A program made the position numbers and the translations under genes. From Eucalyptus grandis (Eukaryota > Streptophyta > Magnoliopsida > Myrtales > Myrtaceae): a DNA stretch of 64,000 nucleotides. The notes beneath the pieces are model-generated. The model was not told the DNA's origin, ran no database searches, and saw only the letters and a program-made list of their open reading frames with translations. Below, piece after piece: positions 24,701 to 37,342 of this stretch. Where the stretch lies: the NCBI RefSeq assembly GCF_016545825.1, contig NC_052618.1, positions 45,888,196 to 45,952,195 of the forward strand. Direction: 5' to 3'. How positions within the stretch are numbered: the stretch's first letter is position 1; every line of letters starts with the position of its first letter.

Positions 24701-25260
24701 TGTCCTCCGAATCTTTGGTAAATTCAATAGAACTATTAGGTGAACAGGGGAAGCGACTTCTCTCCATGGGACCCACTAATAATACCGATTGTCTTCTAAT
24801 GAACTTAACATATAGGGAATCATTATAAACTATACTTAATTTGGCAAAACTCAATTCTCAAATCAACGATTGCATATGGTACGATGAACAATTAGTATAT
24901 TAATACAACTTCCTCCGTTGATTGTTGAACTCTTAAGTCACTTATTGACAAAATCCTTTTTATTTCGCTACAGCAGTCCCAAAGGATGTATTGCATCCGA
25001 AAATGGCCCAATTCTATCGGATGTAGAGGGTGCAAGCGAGTCGAGCTACCCTCGCTCGCCTGCTCGAGACGGGCTTGATTTTTCTTGAGCTCGAACCAAG
25101 TTCGAACCTAAGGCTAAGGGCACTTCATAATAATTCACTACTTTCCCCACGTAGGATTGAGTCACATGTAGTCAAATGAGGCCATGAAACATTGAACGTG
25201 ACGCAAGAGCAAGCAACACCAAACCAAACCGGGTCGGGTTCGCTCCACGAGCCCATGATC
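21798..25260. other. Gene-free interval upstream of PIN
   Basis: AT-rich. It contains a 120-bp direct duplication at 22961-23180 (listed separately). The alternating 'taataactattacaa' phrases at 23740-24290 look like another decayed foldback element. No gene is supported. Confidence 0.55.
22961..23180. repeat. 120-bp direct duplication separated by poly-A
   Basis: Two copies start at 22963 and 23083, each reading from 'cgtttaaatttcaaaaa' to 'attcgaatgt'. They differ at only a few bases and are joined by an A-run of about 27 at 23055-23081. The second copy begins directly after that run. Confidence 0.85.
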
Positions 25261-25285
25261 CAGACCCGCTTTACCCCTCCGCATG

Positions 25286-25502
25286 TATATAATACATGCC
25301 CGAAGGCTTATGACATCGCATCATTCTCTCTCCCTCTCTCTCATGGTTCTCTCCTTGCTTCGTCTTCTTCACCAAAATCCAAACTTTCCCCACAGAAACT
25401 CCACTTCGCAGCAAGCGAAAACTCTGCACTGCACATAGTACGCAGTACAGTTCAATCCCTCGTCGCTTCTCCGCCTGCTTGACGACCGCCGCCGCCGCCG
25501 CC
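25286..25502 (+). promoter_or_regulatory. Putative PIN core promoter and leader
   Basis: TATATAATA at 25286-25294 lies in an imperfect palindrome (GCATGTATATAATACATGCC). About 30 bases downstream a CT-rich leader starts, and the ATG follows at 25503 in the context GCCGCCATGA. This implies a 5' UTR of roughly 180 bases. Confidence 0.55.
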
Positions 25503-28500
25503 ATGATCAAGTGGCACGATCTCTACGCGGTGCTGGTCGCGGTGGTGCCGCTCTACGTGGCGATGATCCTGGCCTACGGCTCCGTGCGGTGGTGGAGGAT
25601 CTTCTCCCCCGACCAGTGCTCCGGCATCAACCGCTTCGTCGCCATCTTCGCCGTCCCGCTCCTCTCCTTCCACTTCATCTCCACCAACGACCCCTACCGC
25701 ATGAACCTCCGCTTCATCGCCGCCGACACCCTCCAGAAGCTCCTCCTCCTCCTCCTCCTCGCCCTCTGGGCCAACCTCCACCGCCGCGGCTCCCTGGACT
25801 GGTCCATCACCGTCTTCTCCCTCTCCACCCTCCCCAACACCCTCGTCATGGGCATCCCTCTCCTCGGCGCCATGTACGGCACCGAAGCTAGCAACCTCAT
25901 GGTCCAGGTCAGAGCGCCGCCGCACCGGCCGCCCGCTCGGTGCTCCGCGGTTTTAAATTACTTCTTTTCGAAAAACTTCGTGTCGAAATGGTAATCTAAG
26001 CTTCTGCGTCTGCTGCCGGCTTCAGGTGGTCGTGCTGCAGTGCATCATCTGGTACACCCTCCTCCTCTTCCTCTTCGAGTACCGGGGCGCGAAGATCCTC
26101 ATCATGGAGCAGTTCCCCGAGACCGCCGCGTCCATCGTGTCCTTCAATGTCGACCCGGACGTCGTCTCCCTCGACGGCCGGAACTTCCTCGAGACCGACG
26201 CGGAGGTCGGCCAAGACGGGAAGCTGCACGTCACCGTGAGGAAGTCGAACGCGTCGCGGCGGTCCTTCGGCCTGGGCCCTGGCGGCGGCGGCTCGTTCTC
26301 CGGGATGACGCCGCGACCTTCGAACCTCAGCGGCGTGGAGATCTACAGCCTGAGCTCGTCGCGGAACCTGACTCCGAGGGGTTCCAACTCGGACTTCTAC
26401 TCCATCATGGGCGTGCCTCGGCTCTCCAACTTCGGACCCTCCGACGTGTACTCCGTCCAGTCCTCCCGGGGCCCGACCCCGAGGCCATCGAACTTCGACG
26501 AGAACCTGCAGCCGTCCCCGAAGTTCGGGTTCTACCCGGCCCAGGTCGCGTCCGCCCCGTACCCGGCTCCGATCCCCGATTTCGCATCAGCATTCGCGAA
26601 GAGCGGCAAACCCAACCAGCAACAGCAGCAGCCGCCGCCGGCGCCGCCGGAGCAGCAATCTAACGGCGCGGCGAAGGCAAACAGTTACGACGCCAAGGAG
26701 CTCCACATGTTCGTGTGGAGCTCCAGCGCCTCGCCGGTTTCGGAAGTCGGCGGGCTCCACGTTTTCGGCAGCGGCGATTTCGGGGCTCCGGACAATCAAT
26801 CCAGGCGGGCCGATCACAGCGTCAAGGAGATCCGGATGATGGTTACCGATAATAACCAGCCCAACGGCGAGACCAAAAGTATAGACATTAATCTAACAAC
26901 GTTGTCCCTTTTCCATCATTATAGTAATCAGCGACTTAATCATTAGATTCTTAGTTAGACAATCTGAAGTCTTTCTTAATTTGACATCTCAATCTTATCC
27001 AAATTTCTGAGCTTTGTTTTTTTTCGCATGGAAGCTGCCCCGGAAACGACGGGATTTACTGGGCAAGATCAGTTCAACTTCGTGGCTAAAGCAGACGAAA
27101 GGGACGAGGGAACCGGAGGAGAGAAGGAGGCGGCCGGGCCCGACCGGCCCAACAAGCTCTGCGCGAGCTCCTCCGCCGGAGAGCCGGGGGGGTACGGCGG
27201 CGGCGACGACGCCGGGAACGACAAGCAGATGCCGCCGGCGAGCGTGATGACCCGCCTCATCTTGATCATGGTGTGGAGGAAGCTGATCCGGAACCCCAAC
27301 ACCTACTCGAGCCTCATCGGCATCATCTGGTCCTTGATCGCCTTCCGGTTAGGGCATACCGAATCATCCAATAACTAGTCTCGTCTTTAGATAGTGGTGT
27401 TTTCAGTAGTAGTTAGCGCGGGAGGTAACGATAATCGGGGTGGTGACTTCTTGTCTGGACGTGGTGGTGCAGGTGGGATGTGGGAATGCCCGAGATCGTC
27501 GACAAGTCCATCCACATACTGTCCGACGCCGGGCTGGGAATGGCCATGTTCAGCTTGGGTGAGTCGTCTTTCTGGCCTTTCTTCTGTTCTTTCTCTTGCT
27601 TGGTTACATCATCTCTCCGCCTGTCATCCATCCATGCCGTTCTCTCTAGGTTATCTTCGTCAACATTTACGGTCAAGTTCGCTGTCTTGTTCATACCGTC
27701 AGTCGTACTTATGTAGATAACTTCGGCAAATTGAATAATGTCTTGGCCAATCCTCGACCGGACGTTGACTGTACCAAACTCTACTCCAATCCGATTAAAA
27801 CCCACATAAAAAAATGTACTCGGAATCAAGGATCAATCATTGTTCCTCCCATACATTGTATCAGGTGTGAATAGTGCTGCAAACTTGCAGCTCACAGTTC
27901 ACAGCCATTATATTCTATGACCACCACCCAAACCAAACCAAACCCTGTGGACCCATGAGTGGCTCGGTCGGACCCATCCGACCCGACACATGGGTCCGAC
28001 CGCCCCTCGTGGCCTTGCGGTCGTAGGGGCTGGCGGGCATCGGTTGATTTCGGATGCCATTTCAGTCCATTCATTACTTTTGAATTAGTTGCAAGGAAAA
28101 AGGAAAAAAAATGGGATTCATTGAAAGTTTTCATGTAGATTCGATGCATCTTTATGAGATGGTCCCCCGGTCGGGCTCTTTTATCCCGATTTGGTTTTGA
28201 TATCGATATGGTAAGGTGGGTTTTGTGGTTTTGCAGGTCTGTTCATGGCTCTTCAGCCTAAGCTAATTGCGTGCGGGAACTCTGTCGCCACGTTCGCCAT
28301 GGCCGTCAGGTTCCTCGTTGGCCCAGCTGCGATGGCCATCGCCTCCGCCGCTATCGGATTGCGCGGGCCCCTACTCCATATAGCCATCGTCCAGGTAGGC
28401 ATCCATTCCTCCTAAGTGTCTTGATGTTCCGGCTTTGTCATTTGAATCGATGCTAGAAACGTTTCGAGGAAAACGAGCATGCCCTAATCTCATATTCGAC

Positions 28501-28813
28501 TCCTCACGATCTTCGAATGATGATGGCAGGCGGCGCTTCCCCAGGGAATCGTCCCGTTCGTGTTTGCCAAGGAGTACAACGTTCATCCGGCCGTTCTCAG
28601 CACCATGTAAGTCCTAAACCATCCTACTTTCTCGAAGATATCGGGCAGCATCAGATCTTTCAAACTTCTTTTTCTTCCCTCCATATTGTGGCCAAGGAAG
28701 CAACTGATTATTCTCTCGAAAACGCGCAAAACTCCCTTTTTCGCAGGGTCATATTCGGGATGCTGATAGCCCTGCCAATCACGCTTGTCTATTACATTCT
28801 TCTAGGACTATAA
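25503..28813 (+). CDS. PIN3-like: PIN auxin efflux carrier, long-loop PIN3/4/7 type
   Basis: Plasma-membrane exporter of indole-3-acetic acid that drives polar auxin transport. Seven exons: 25503-25907, 26026-26878, 27035-27347, 27473-27558, 28237-28394, 28530-28606 and 28747-28813. All introns are GT-AG, and the joined frame is 652 aa with no stop. The N-terminal half (residues 1 to about 160) has the family's hydrophobic block ([18 protein letters not shown], then [19 protein letters not shown]). A long hydrophilic loop follows with three TPRxS motifs (229-233, 250-254, 285-289), the known targets of PINOID/AGC kinases that set polarity, and the [18 protein letters not shown] segment. The C-terminal block starts at [20 protein letters not shown] and ends in [23 protein letters not shown] and [19 protein letters not shown] favour the PIN3/4/7 clade over PIN1. 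Exon 1 is very GC-rich. A broken duplicate lies 6 kb downstream. Confidence 0.96.
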
Positions 28814-30225
28814 AAAGGATTCCTCCTAAATATATTCCCACCCCCCTATACACGAGTCGCAAAGGAAGTGAATCCGAAGCATAATCCAATCCGACAATGG
28901 CGAAATTGACGACAAATGGGAGAGGCGATTCGGGGAAGCACTCGTGAGGATTTCCTGGGATTCTTACACGGGGAAGAACGAAGCGACAAGGGGTGTAAAA
29001 CGTTAGGCGAATCCCCCCCCTGGAAAATAGGGTTCATGTCTCCATAAGAGGCCAATTAGAGCTGGTCTGAATTGGTTTTTTATTATTTTTCTTTTGCAAG
29101 TGTTGATTATTGAGTAAGAAAGAATATATATATATAGAGAGAGAGAACACCTAGCTATGTAGCTTAGTCTAATGTTTTCAATGGGGACATGAGGGGTGGG
29201 AAGGAGGTTCTAGATAAGATATACCCTTCATTATATTATTCCTAGATTCCTAAAGTTTCCCTCCATTGAATGAATGAAGAAGATGGAGGAGGGAATTTGG
29301 CTCCCCTCCTCTCTTTTTTCTTTTTCCTTTTTATTGCTCCGTCCATATATTCGATTTTGATTGTCACGATTATTGCCTGATTCTATATATGTCGCCTCGA
29401 CATTTAAGGTTCTCTAGTCGTAAAAAATGTTTATTGGCTTGTCTTGTAAGATAGCCTAGTGGCGTAGGCCGATTAGAAGATTAATAACTATTTCGGAATG
29501 GTTTTTAGGTTTGGAATCTCGAGGTTAAGTTTTTTTGGCCTATGTTTAATATCTAAACTCATTATACTAAATTTAGTGACATTTCAACAAAATGATGGAG
29601 TCAAGCTATATAGTTTTGATGAAAAATTAGAAATATAAAAAGGACGGTTTTGGAGAAAAAAAAAGAAATAGAACAAAGCTTCCACATATTTCCTATGCTA
29701 TTTTGGATGGATCCTTACAAGTGTTAATATAAATGATTAATATCCTGAAAATTTTCAAACTGATACACATGTAACAAATTTTTTCTAAACTAGTTTTTTG
29801 AGAACCAAAAACCCCAAACTGAATCTCAAACTGATATATTTGTAATAAATTTATCCTATGTTAATTTCCATTAAATTTTACTGTCAAATTATTAAGTTGA
29901 ATGATATATGACAGTTTATCGGTATACCAATTTGCAATTTTACTTTATGTTTATTACAGTTATACAATTTTTGTGATATTACTACAATTTAACGGAGAGT
30001 AAATTTGTCATAAATGTACCAGTTCAGGGTTTTGGCAGTTGAATAAATTAGTTTATGGTAAATTTGTCACAAGTATACTAGTTTTGAGTTTTTTTTATAG
30101 TTAATTGAGGTAAATTTGTCACAAGTGTACTAGTTTGAGATTTTTCATGATCAAAAAATTAGTTTGGGGTAAAATTGTCGCACGTGTATTGATTTTGGGT
30201 TTTTTTAGGGTATTAACCCTAATAT
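28814..30225. other. PIN 3' flank absent from the duplicated copy
   Basis: Starts with the PIN 3' UTR. From about 29715 to 30225 it is a foldback element of phrases like 'ggtaaatttgtcacaagtgtactagttt' with inverted ends (GTTAATATAAATGATTAATATCC against the complement of GGTATTAACCCTAATATAAAC). The pseudogene copy jumps from its last exon directly to sequence matching 30226 onward. This interval was therefore either inserted here or deleted there. Confidence 0.55.
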
Positions 30226-33200
30226 AAACTTTGTGAATACTTTCATTATAATCTGGCGCGAGACATGAGAACTTTGAAAAGCTAATCGATTTATTATTTT
30301 TATTTTCCCCCTTTTCTAAACCTCATAATTACGTTTGTCGCAATGTTGGCTCGCAAAGACCCCTAAGTCAAAGTTGCAAAATTTGGCAGCGCAATTTCAA
30401 GGACTTTTGGTGTAGAGTTGAGTTTATAAAATACTCAAAGCTCAAAGTTCAAGGCAACACAGCATCAATTTTGGACTTTTAACATTTAAAAAATGCCACT
30501 TCATGAATTTGTTAAATATCCTTTCTTTCAATTTTGCACTCTTTAAGCTATCTAAATGGCAAAACAGATCTGACCGGCGGACAAAATCATTAACTAAATT
30601 ATCATATATCGCTCGGGGTCTCACGACTTGTGTGTTGCCTTACCTCACGTCTAGTCATCACCACTCCTCAAGTCATCCATCTATTCCCAAGGTCCCAAAA
30701 TTTCAGAGGTCCACGCGACTCATCACCTGCTATCGCCTTGTCTTTGGTCAACAATGCTTGGCCTCTCCTTTTTTGTTTTTTTTCAGCTTTTACCTTATTT
30801 TTGAAACTGCTTTACAAAAATGTACCGAAAGTCAATAATCCAAATCCTCTTTGATTTTTTTTTTTCTTTTTGAAAACACCTCGAGTCAAAAAAAAGTTTT
30901 GTCTAAAATGTGAAGTCATTTTTCTAAGGCTCTCCCGAAACATGGCGCAGTTTTGGAAAGGCTTTTATGAGAAGCTAATGATGGGAAAATATGATGAGAG
31001 AGCATTTTAGAAAGCTTCAGTAGGAGTCAAAAGAAAGGAAAAGAGGAGTGCGCTTTTCTTTTTGCTCTTTCGCTTTTAGATTCGCCAGCAATCCTACCCC
31101 ACCCTCTTGCACAAAAAAAGTGTTGTAGGGCGGTGAATTTCGTGCAAGATGGACCAGCTTTATGTGGAAAAAGAAAAGGTCCTAATTTTTCATTATATTA
31201 CTAAAAAATATTGTCTTTCTTCGAAGGAAAAGTAAGAGATGACCATTGTCGAGGTAACAATTTGTGTATCGTGATTAAAAAAAAAAAGAATATAATCACG
31301 ACATGTTAACGATTTCATTTTGGATAAATTTTTCCCATGTTTTATATCATGTCGGAGTCGGATTTATGTGGTGACATTCTTATTCTTTCCTTTCCATTTC
31401 TATACAAAAAGATTAATCTTACCAAAACATGTGATTTTTGGGTTTGTCTAAAATTAGCTTTTTCCCATTTCATTTTCCATTTATAAAAAAATTACAGTTC
31501 GTGTATAGTAATTTTCATAATTCAAAATGCCTGAAATTTGAATTTCGACACCTAAGTTGGATTTGATTTTTTCTTAATTTTTTAATGAAAATTTAAATTA
31601 CGGCCATAAGACAACAGAAGTACTTTTTACATAAATAAAAAAAAAATTAAAAAAGGGACGTTCCCCGTGCCAGATCTTGAAAAAAAGGCAAGGTCCTTGA
31701 CCATCTTCGAATCCCAAACCACATAAAAGGCCTTCTCTATTTTTTTTTTTTTCAGTCCCGGGATATTGAAATTTCTGATCAATTACGACACACGTTATAA
31801 CCATCATATTTTTGGCCAGAACTATTATTATATTCCTTGGAATAGGTTTGAAATAAATATTTGTTTGGTAAAGTAATTTTATTTTTCTATTTAAGGAGTA
31901 AATTTTTACTTTAAAAATAGGTTTGGAATAAAAATAAGAAGTAAAAATTCTCTACTTCTTTAATTTTGGAATAAAAATGATAAAATTCTCTTTATTACTC
32001 ACTCTCACTACTAGTCGGCCGCTCACCACAAGCCGCCCATTGCCATCGATCGCTGCCCAAGAGAGAGAAATTGTGTTGTTATCAAACGAATTTCTATTCC
32101 AAAAATATAAATTTTGTGTCGTTTTCAAACACGTTCCTTTATTTAGAAACTCGTCAAAGGAATAGAAAAAGTAAAATCTATTTCTGAAATAAAATGATTT
32201 TCATTCGCGGCATTAATCTTTATAAATGTACACAACTCCCTTCCCATGCATTCAACCAGGCATACCACTCAAAGAGCGATCGTGATGACATACGTAATTA
32301 GGCCTAAATCACATTATTCGAACGGCGTTATGATTTGAAAAGCTGCTGCATCCAAATTGTGCCTCAGAGGTCCACTGAGAATGGTAAAGCCATTCTTTTA
32401 CGCCGCACTTTCGTTTTATTCGTTGCTGCTTATCGGTGTAGGAATCGCCAAAGCCGGCCGTCCTGTGATTACACACATAATTAGGCCTAATCACAATATT
32501 TTGAAACGTCGCTATCTCAAGTTCCCTCGTTCTATGCGAAACTTGTGCATAATGGAGAAGCAATGATCAGCAACGGATGCGCGAGCAATCAACTCTTTTT
32601 CTAAGATAATAGACAGGTCATACTTTCCAGCCTCCTCCGAAGATCAATCATGTCTAATGTTTTCTATGTGCATGAATCATGATAGATAGAAATTTCCATC
32701 TATAGGACATCTACAATCATGACTGATTGAAAGAAAAATGCTGAACTGTCCAATCAACCATAAACTTAGATGCTAATTGAATCATAAATCTGTACGCGAA
32801 ATTCGATGTAACTTTTTCAAATAATTTTCATAGAAAATTGCTGATGTAAGGGTGTGTCACGTAAGATAGTCAACGATGACCGATCTCCGTATCAACAATT
32901 TATAACGGAAATTGACTTGAATGATTATATTGGAATTTCTCGAGAAGATTTAGAGCTAAATTTATAAAAAAAACGAAAAGTTTAGGATTAAATTGAGCAA
33001 TAAATTTAGAATGCTAATTTTATTGAGGAAAAAGAGAGGTGTCCACACGATAGACTGACCATCTTTGACTGGCGATGACATAAGTGGGTTGAACTATAGG
33101 CCTGACCAAATCATTCTATCCAGGTCAAGGTTGGGCAAATCTCGTAATTTTGACCGTGTCGTGTAGGAGTGAGCAACTTCCTTTGACACACAAGCTAAAA

Positions 33201-33950
33201 ACCAAATTGGGATTTCCTTATCGCTCGTGATGCCATCGTCAAGTGATCTCTAAGTTGGGCATGTATCTAGTCAATTTTGACATCTCCTGTTATTTTTTCC
33301 CCCTTTTTTGTCTAATAGAATTGATCAAATCACACGATAGTGTCGGTCCTTTTACATTTGAATAATCTGACTTGATTCCTCTCATATGAAAAAATTCTCA
33401 TCCGATTATTGTTTCGTCGCGTGACGCCAATGAGTCGGAAAACTTTCAAATTTCGAATTTTGGAGCGACACACTTTTGCTTTGACAAAAACATCGTCGAT
33501 GGGTCCCATGAATACATATCCCTCGTTTATAGACTCACGTGATATGGAAATTTGCCTTTAATCATCAAAGCAGTGATTGAAACCAAACGTTACATGTGTA
33601 TGGATTATTATTCGATTGATCGATTTCTTTTGTTTGCTTTCCTTACTAGTACAAACGGATGGACACGATATTTTTTTTTTTCTTTTGACACAACCTTTAT
33701 TTTGACTCTTTCATTTGACTTTCTCGACCCAAGCTCCGGGCCGGGCCTATGGTTGGCCGACGTCTTTTCATCTCTACGGAATTGATCCGGGTCGTGCTCA
33801 TGAAGAGTTGTTCGGCACGAATACGCCACACGCCTTTTTCCTACTAAATATATTTCGGAATTTAAATTATGATGACTTTCTCGTCACGCATGTTTTCTCT
33901 TTATGCGACAAATTAACCCGTCTTAGTCTCATAATGACTTTTGGCAATAT
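30226..33950. repeat. Duplicated PIN 3' flank, unit 1
   Basis: Collinear with 40610-44280. Shared landmarks include 'catgagaactttgaaaagct' (30266 and 40695), 'acacctcgagtcaaaaaaa' (30878 and 41349), 'atttgtgtatcgtg' (31260 and 41750) and 'ccttcccatgcaattcaac' (32240 and 42316). Others are 'gtgtaggagtgagcaac' (33161 and 42812), 'ttctcatccgatt' (33394 and 43589) and 'gggtcgtgctcatgaagag' (33790 and 44054). No coding sequence is recognised. It is interrupted near 32570-33100 by sequence not shared with unit 2. Confidence 0.75.
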
Positions 33951-34084
33951 GAGTACATATATTTATGACTTTCATGACACTGATTTTTCTCACCACTGAG
34001 GAATTTATGCCCTGGTCTGGTGATATGATCCATTTTAACTAGGGCCCTCAGAGCGCTCTTATCAAACAGTTATTGCACTTCCAT

Positions 34085-34545
34085 TGTCTAAAATTATATT
34101 GACAATCATTTTTTTGACATAAATAATTTCTAAACTTTAATTGAATATATAATATGATCTCTGAATTTTTAATTTATTTATTATAATTCCTAAACTTTAA
34201 CTCAAAATATAATGTAGTCTCAAATTTTTTAATTTATTCAATGTTATTTCTGGATTTTTTTGTATATATTTAATATTAGTTTATAAATTATATGAAAATG
34301 TGCAATGTTATCCTTAAACTTAAATTAATTGAATGACAACATTGAAAATTTGCATATAATTTAGAGACTATATTAAATATGTACCAAAAGTCTAGGTACC
34401 ACATTAAACTAATTAAAATCGAAAGACTATATTGCACATTAAGCTAAAGTTTAGAGACCAATTGAATAAATTAAAACTTTTGACACCACATTATATATTG
34501 AACTAACGCTCATGGATCATTTATATTATTTTTCCTTTCATTCAA
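34085..34545. mobile_element. Foldback element at the start of duplicate unit 2
   Basis: Forward phrases 'aaactttaattgaatatataatatgatctctgaatttt' at the left are mirrored by 'gaactaacgctcatggatcatttatatt' at the right. Same family as the 7.9-9.6 kb block. It lies just left of the point where homology to the PIN gene begins, so it may mark or mask the duplication junction. Confidence 0.5.
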
Positions 34546-34980
34546 TTCTTCATTATCCTAAAAAGTATTAAAAACATTCACTAATGAGATCTCCAAATTA
34601 TTAGGTTGATCGAATAAAACTAAGGTTTGAGTATAAAAGAAAATGATGTGCTGGCAGTGGTGGTTCCGCACCACGTGGCGATGATCCTGGCCGACAGCTC
34701 TGGGCGGTGGCCGAGGATCTTCTCCCATGCCAGTGCTACGGCAGCAACCGCCTCGTCGCCACCTTCCCCGTCTCGCTCCTTTCCTTCCACTTCATCTCCG
34801 CCAACAGCGTGCCATGACCATGAGCCTCTGCTTCATCGCAGCTGACACCCTCCAGAAGCTGCTCACAACGTAAATTGATTCCGAGAGAGTCCAACCTTTT
34901 TTTTTTTTCGGAGACAAAGGAGGGGTCCAACTTCACACCTCGGACTTCTGCATCATGATGGGTGTGCCCTGGCTCTCCAG

Positions 34981-35935
34981 AAAAAAAAAATTTGTTTTTT
35001 CTCTGTGGCGTTTGGATTGCTTAAAAGGAATAAGTGGATGGAACATCAATGCCTCAATTCAAGAAAATGATTTCTTTAAAAAAAATCGAAAATAATTTTC
35101 CCAAAATACGACTTGATATTGGCGTTGGGCCCAAAAACTCTGTGCTTGAGCATGAGAAACTTGACGATCATTCTAAAGGCTGGGGCTGAGTTTACTAGAC
35201 ACCACTGAGGGCAAGCCTAGGTCCATCAAGGACAAGCCCGAGATCTCAATGCCTAGGACTAGGTCCATAACTCCCAAGACCCCAACACTTGTGCTCAGTC
35301 CTTGACGTCAGGGCCTAAGGCTATCTAAACCTAACTTGGATCCTCGGCACCCAGGCCTACGTCCATCCATGTTGGGCCCTGAACCTTGGTGCCCGTGCTT
35401 GACTCTCCAATGCTTGTGTTCGGGTTCATCGAGGCTAAGACTCGAGACCTCGATGATTAGGTTCGGGCACAAGCACTTCTTGAGCCCACCCTCCAAGTCA
35501 AGGTCTCAGGGCCAGCCTTGAATTACCTGGCCATGAGTGTCAAGAATACAATTATGAGCATGAGCACTTGAGACTCAGGCCCAACCTTTATGGACTTGGT
35601 CGGGTGCGCTAGGGAGCTAGGCACGGACACTGGGTTCTTGGGCTCAGCTTTTATGGATCTAGGATTGGCACTCGTGCTCATGCTTGAGAGTTGGGGACTA
35701 AAGCCTTGATCCTAGCCCATGCTTGGTTCTTCGGCTGCCCACGCACAAATCACTAACACCCGATTACTATATGTCCAATTTAATAAATCAAATAAGATTT
35801 TCCTTTTCAAGCGACAAAATATAATTTTTAATTCATTTTCATATATCAGCCAAATATATTTTAAAAAAATATTATCATTTTTCTGAAACTATTTAAAAGA
35901 ATTTTTGAGAAATGTCAATTTTTTTGTGAAACAAG
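34981..35935. mobile_element. Insertion with degenerate GC-richer repeats inside the PIN pseudogene
   Basis: Interrupts sequence corresponding to PIN exon 2, just after GTGCCCTGGCTCTCC. The interior (about 35160-35745) is a series of degenerate phrases around 'gagacctcgatg-ctaggtccat' and 'cttgtgctc', alternating in both orientations. The flanks (34990-35150 and 35760-35930) are AT-rich. The overall form is an AT-flanked non-autonomous element that has amplified an internal minisatellite. Exact ends and a target duplication are unclear. Confidence 0.5.
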
Positions 35936-37342
35936 AGGAACTATAATTATTAAATTATTAGTTAGACAACTGTCTTTTATAGTTTTCCTTCCAAGACTTC
36001 TTAATGAGTTATCTCAATCTTATCCAAGCCGTGCCTGGGCTCCACGACTGGAGACTCGGGGCACAGCGTTGGGGGTAACAACGAGCACATGACGCCGGCG
36101 AGCGTGGGATGACCCACCCGATCTTAATCATGGTGTGGAGGAAGTTGATTGGGAACCCTAACACCTACTCGAGCCTCATTGGCCTCACTTGGTCCTTGAT
36201 TGTCTTCCGGCTAGTACATACCAAATTATCCAATGACTGCTCTTGGACTATATTGTCGCAACAAATTTTCCTATCATCCCATGACGATTAACTAATCCAT
36301 ATGGAGAATTGCTAATTCATCATCACGCTAATCGGTACTAAATTTCGACAAAAGTAAACTTAGCAGTACATCACTATACCTATATAGAAATTCATTATAC
36401 GAATTGATCTAGTCATCATATGAAAGTTCTATGGGATATTATTTAGTATGTTGGTGCTAGTGATGAATAGTCTTGCATGATTGAAGAGAGATGGGACTTT
36501 CGAGTGTGAAACGTGATAATGATTGGGGGGTCGTGTTCGTCTGGACGTGGTGGTGCAGGTGGGATGTGGGAGTGGCCATGTTCAGGACTTCATCTCTCTC
36601 CTTTCTTTCATTTATCTTCATATACTCCATTAACAATTCTTGTTTGGTTCCTTTTCTTGGTCATATTCATGGATAACTTCAGCAAATCAATAAAATAATG
36701 TCATGGCCGATCGTCAAACCAGATATTCACTGAACCAAGCTCGTCTCCGCTAGATTAACCACGGTAGAAAGAATACTGACGATCAAGGAGCAATGATTGT
36801 CCCTCCCCTGCTGTGTCGGCCCATGTCTAGGTTGTGTGAAAGCAGGTGCGAGGGACATTGACCTGTAATGAAACCAAACCCCTTGGACCATAAAGCTTGA
36901 CGAGTCTTGCGAACTTGAAACTGCAACTCACAGTTCATAGCCGTGTGTATTCTGTGAGCACCACCCAAACCAAACCCCGTGGAACCCACAAGCAGCTCGG
37001 CCCGACCCGACATGTGGGTCCGACCCCCCTCGTCGCCCCGCGGTCGTAAGGCTGGTGGGCTTCGGTTGAGTTTTCAAATGCCATTTCGGTCCATGGAAGT
37101 ACTTGCAGAAAATGTTAAAAATGATGACGAGAGAGACTTTTTAAGTTTGAATTTGATACGTCTTTAAGAGATGGTCCCTCAGTAGACCTGTTTCGTGGTG
37201 GTTTTGATCTGACTTCGATATTGTGGTGTGTGTTTATTGCCGGTAGGTGTGCTCATGGCTCTTCAGCCGAAGACAATCGCTTGTCGGAACACGGTTCTCA
37301 CATTTGCCATGGCCGTGAGGTTCCTCTCGACCCAGCCTTGAC

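Noticed and set aside
25452..25925. 157-codon minus-strand frame and a 126-codon plus-strand frame over PIN exon 1
   Set aside because: Both are other-frame readings of the GC-rich PIN exon, giving Arg/Pro/Glu-rich products. The PIN frame itself is unambiguous.
26040..26663. 207-codon frame overlapping PIN exon 2
   Set aside because: Other-frame reading of the PIN loop exon; Arg/Pro-rich without family resemblance.
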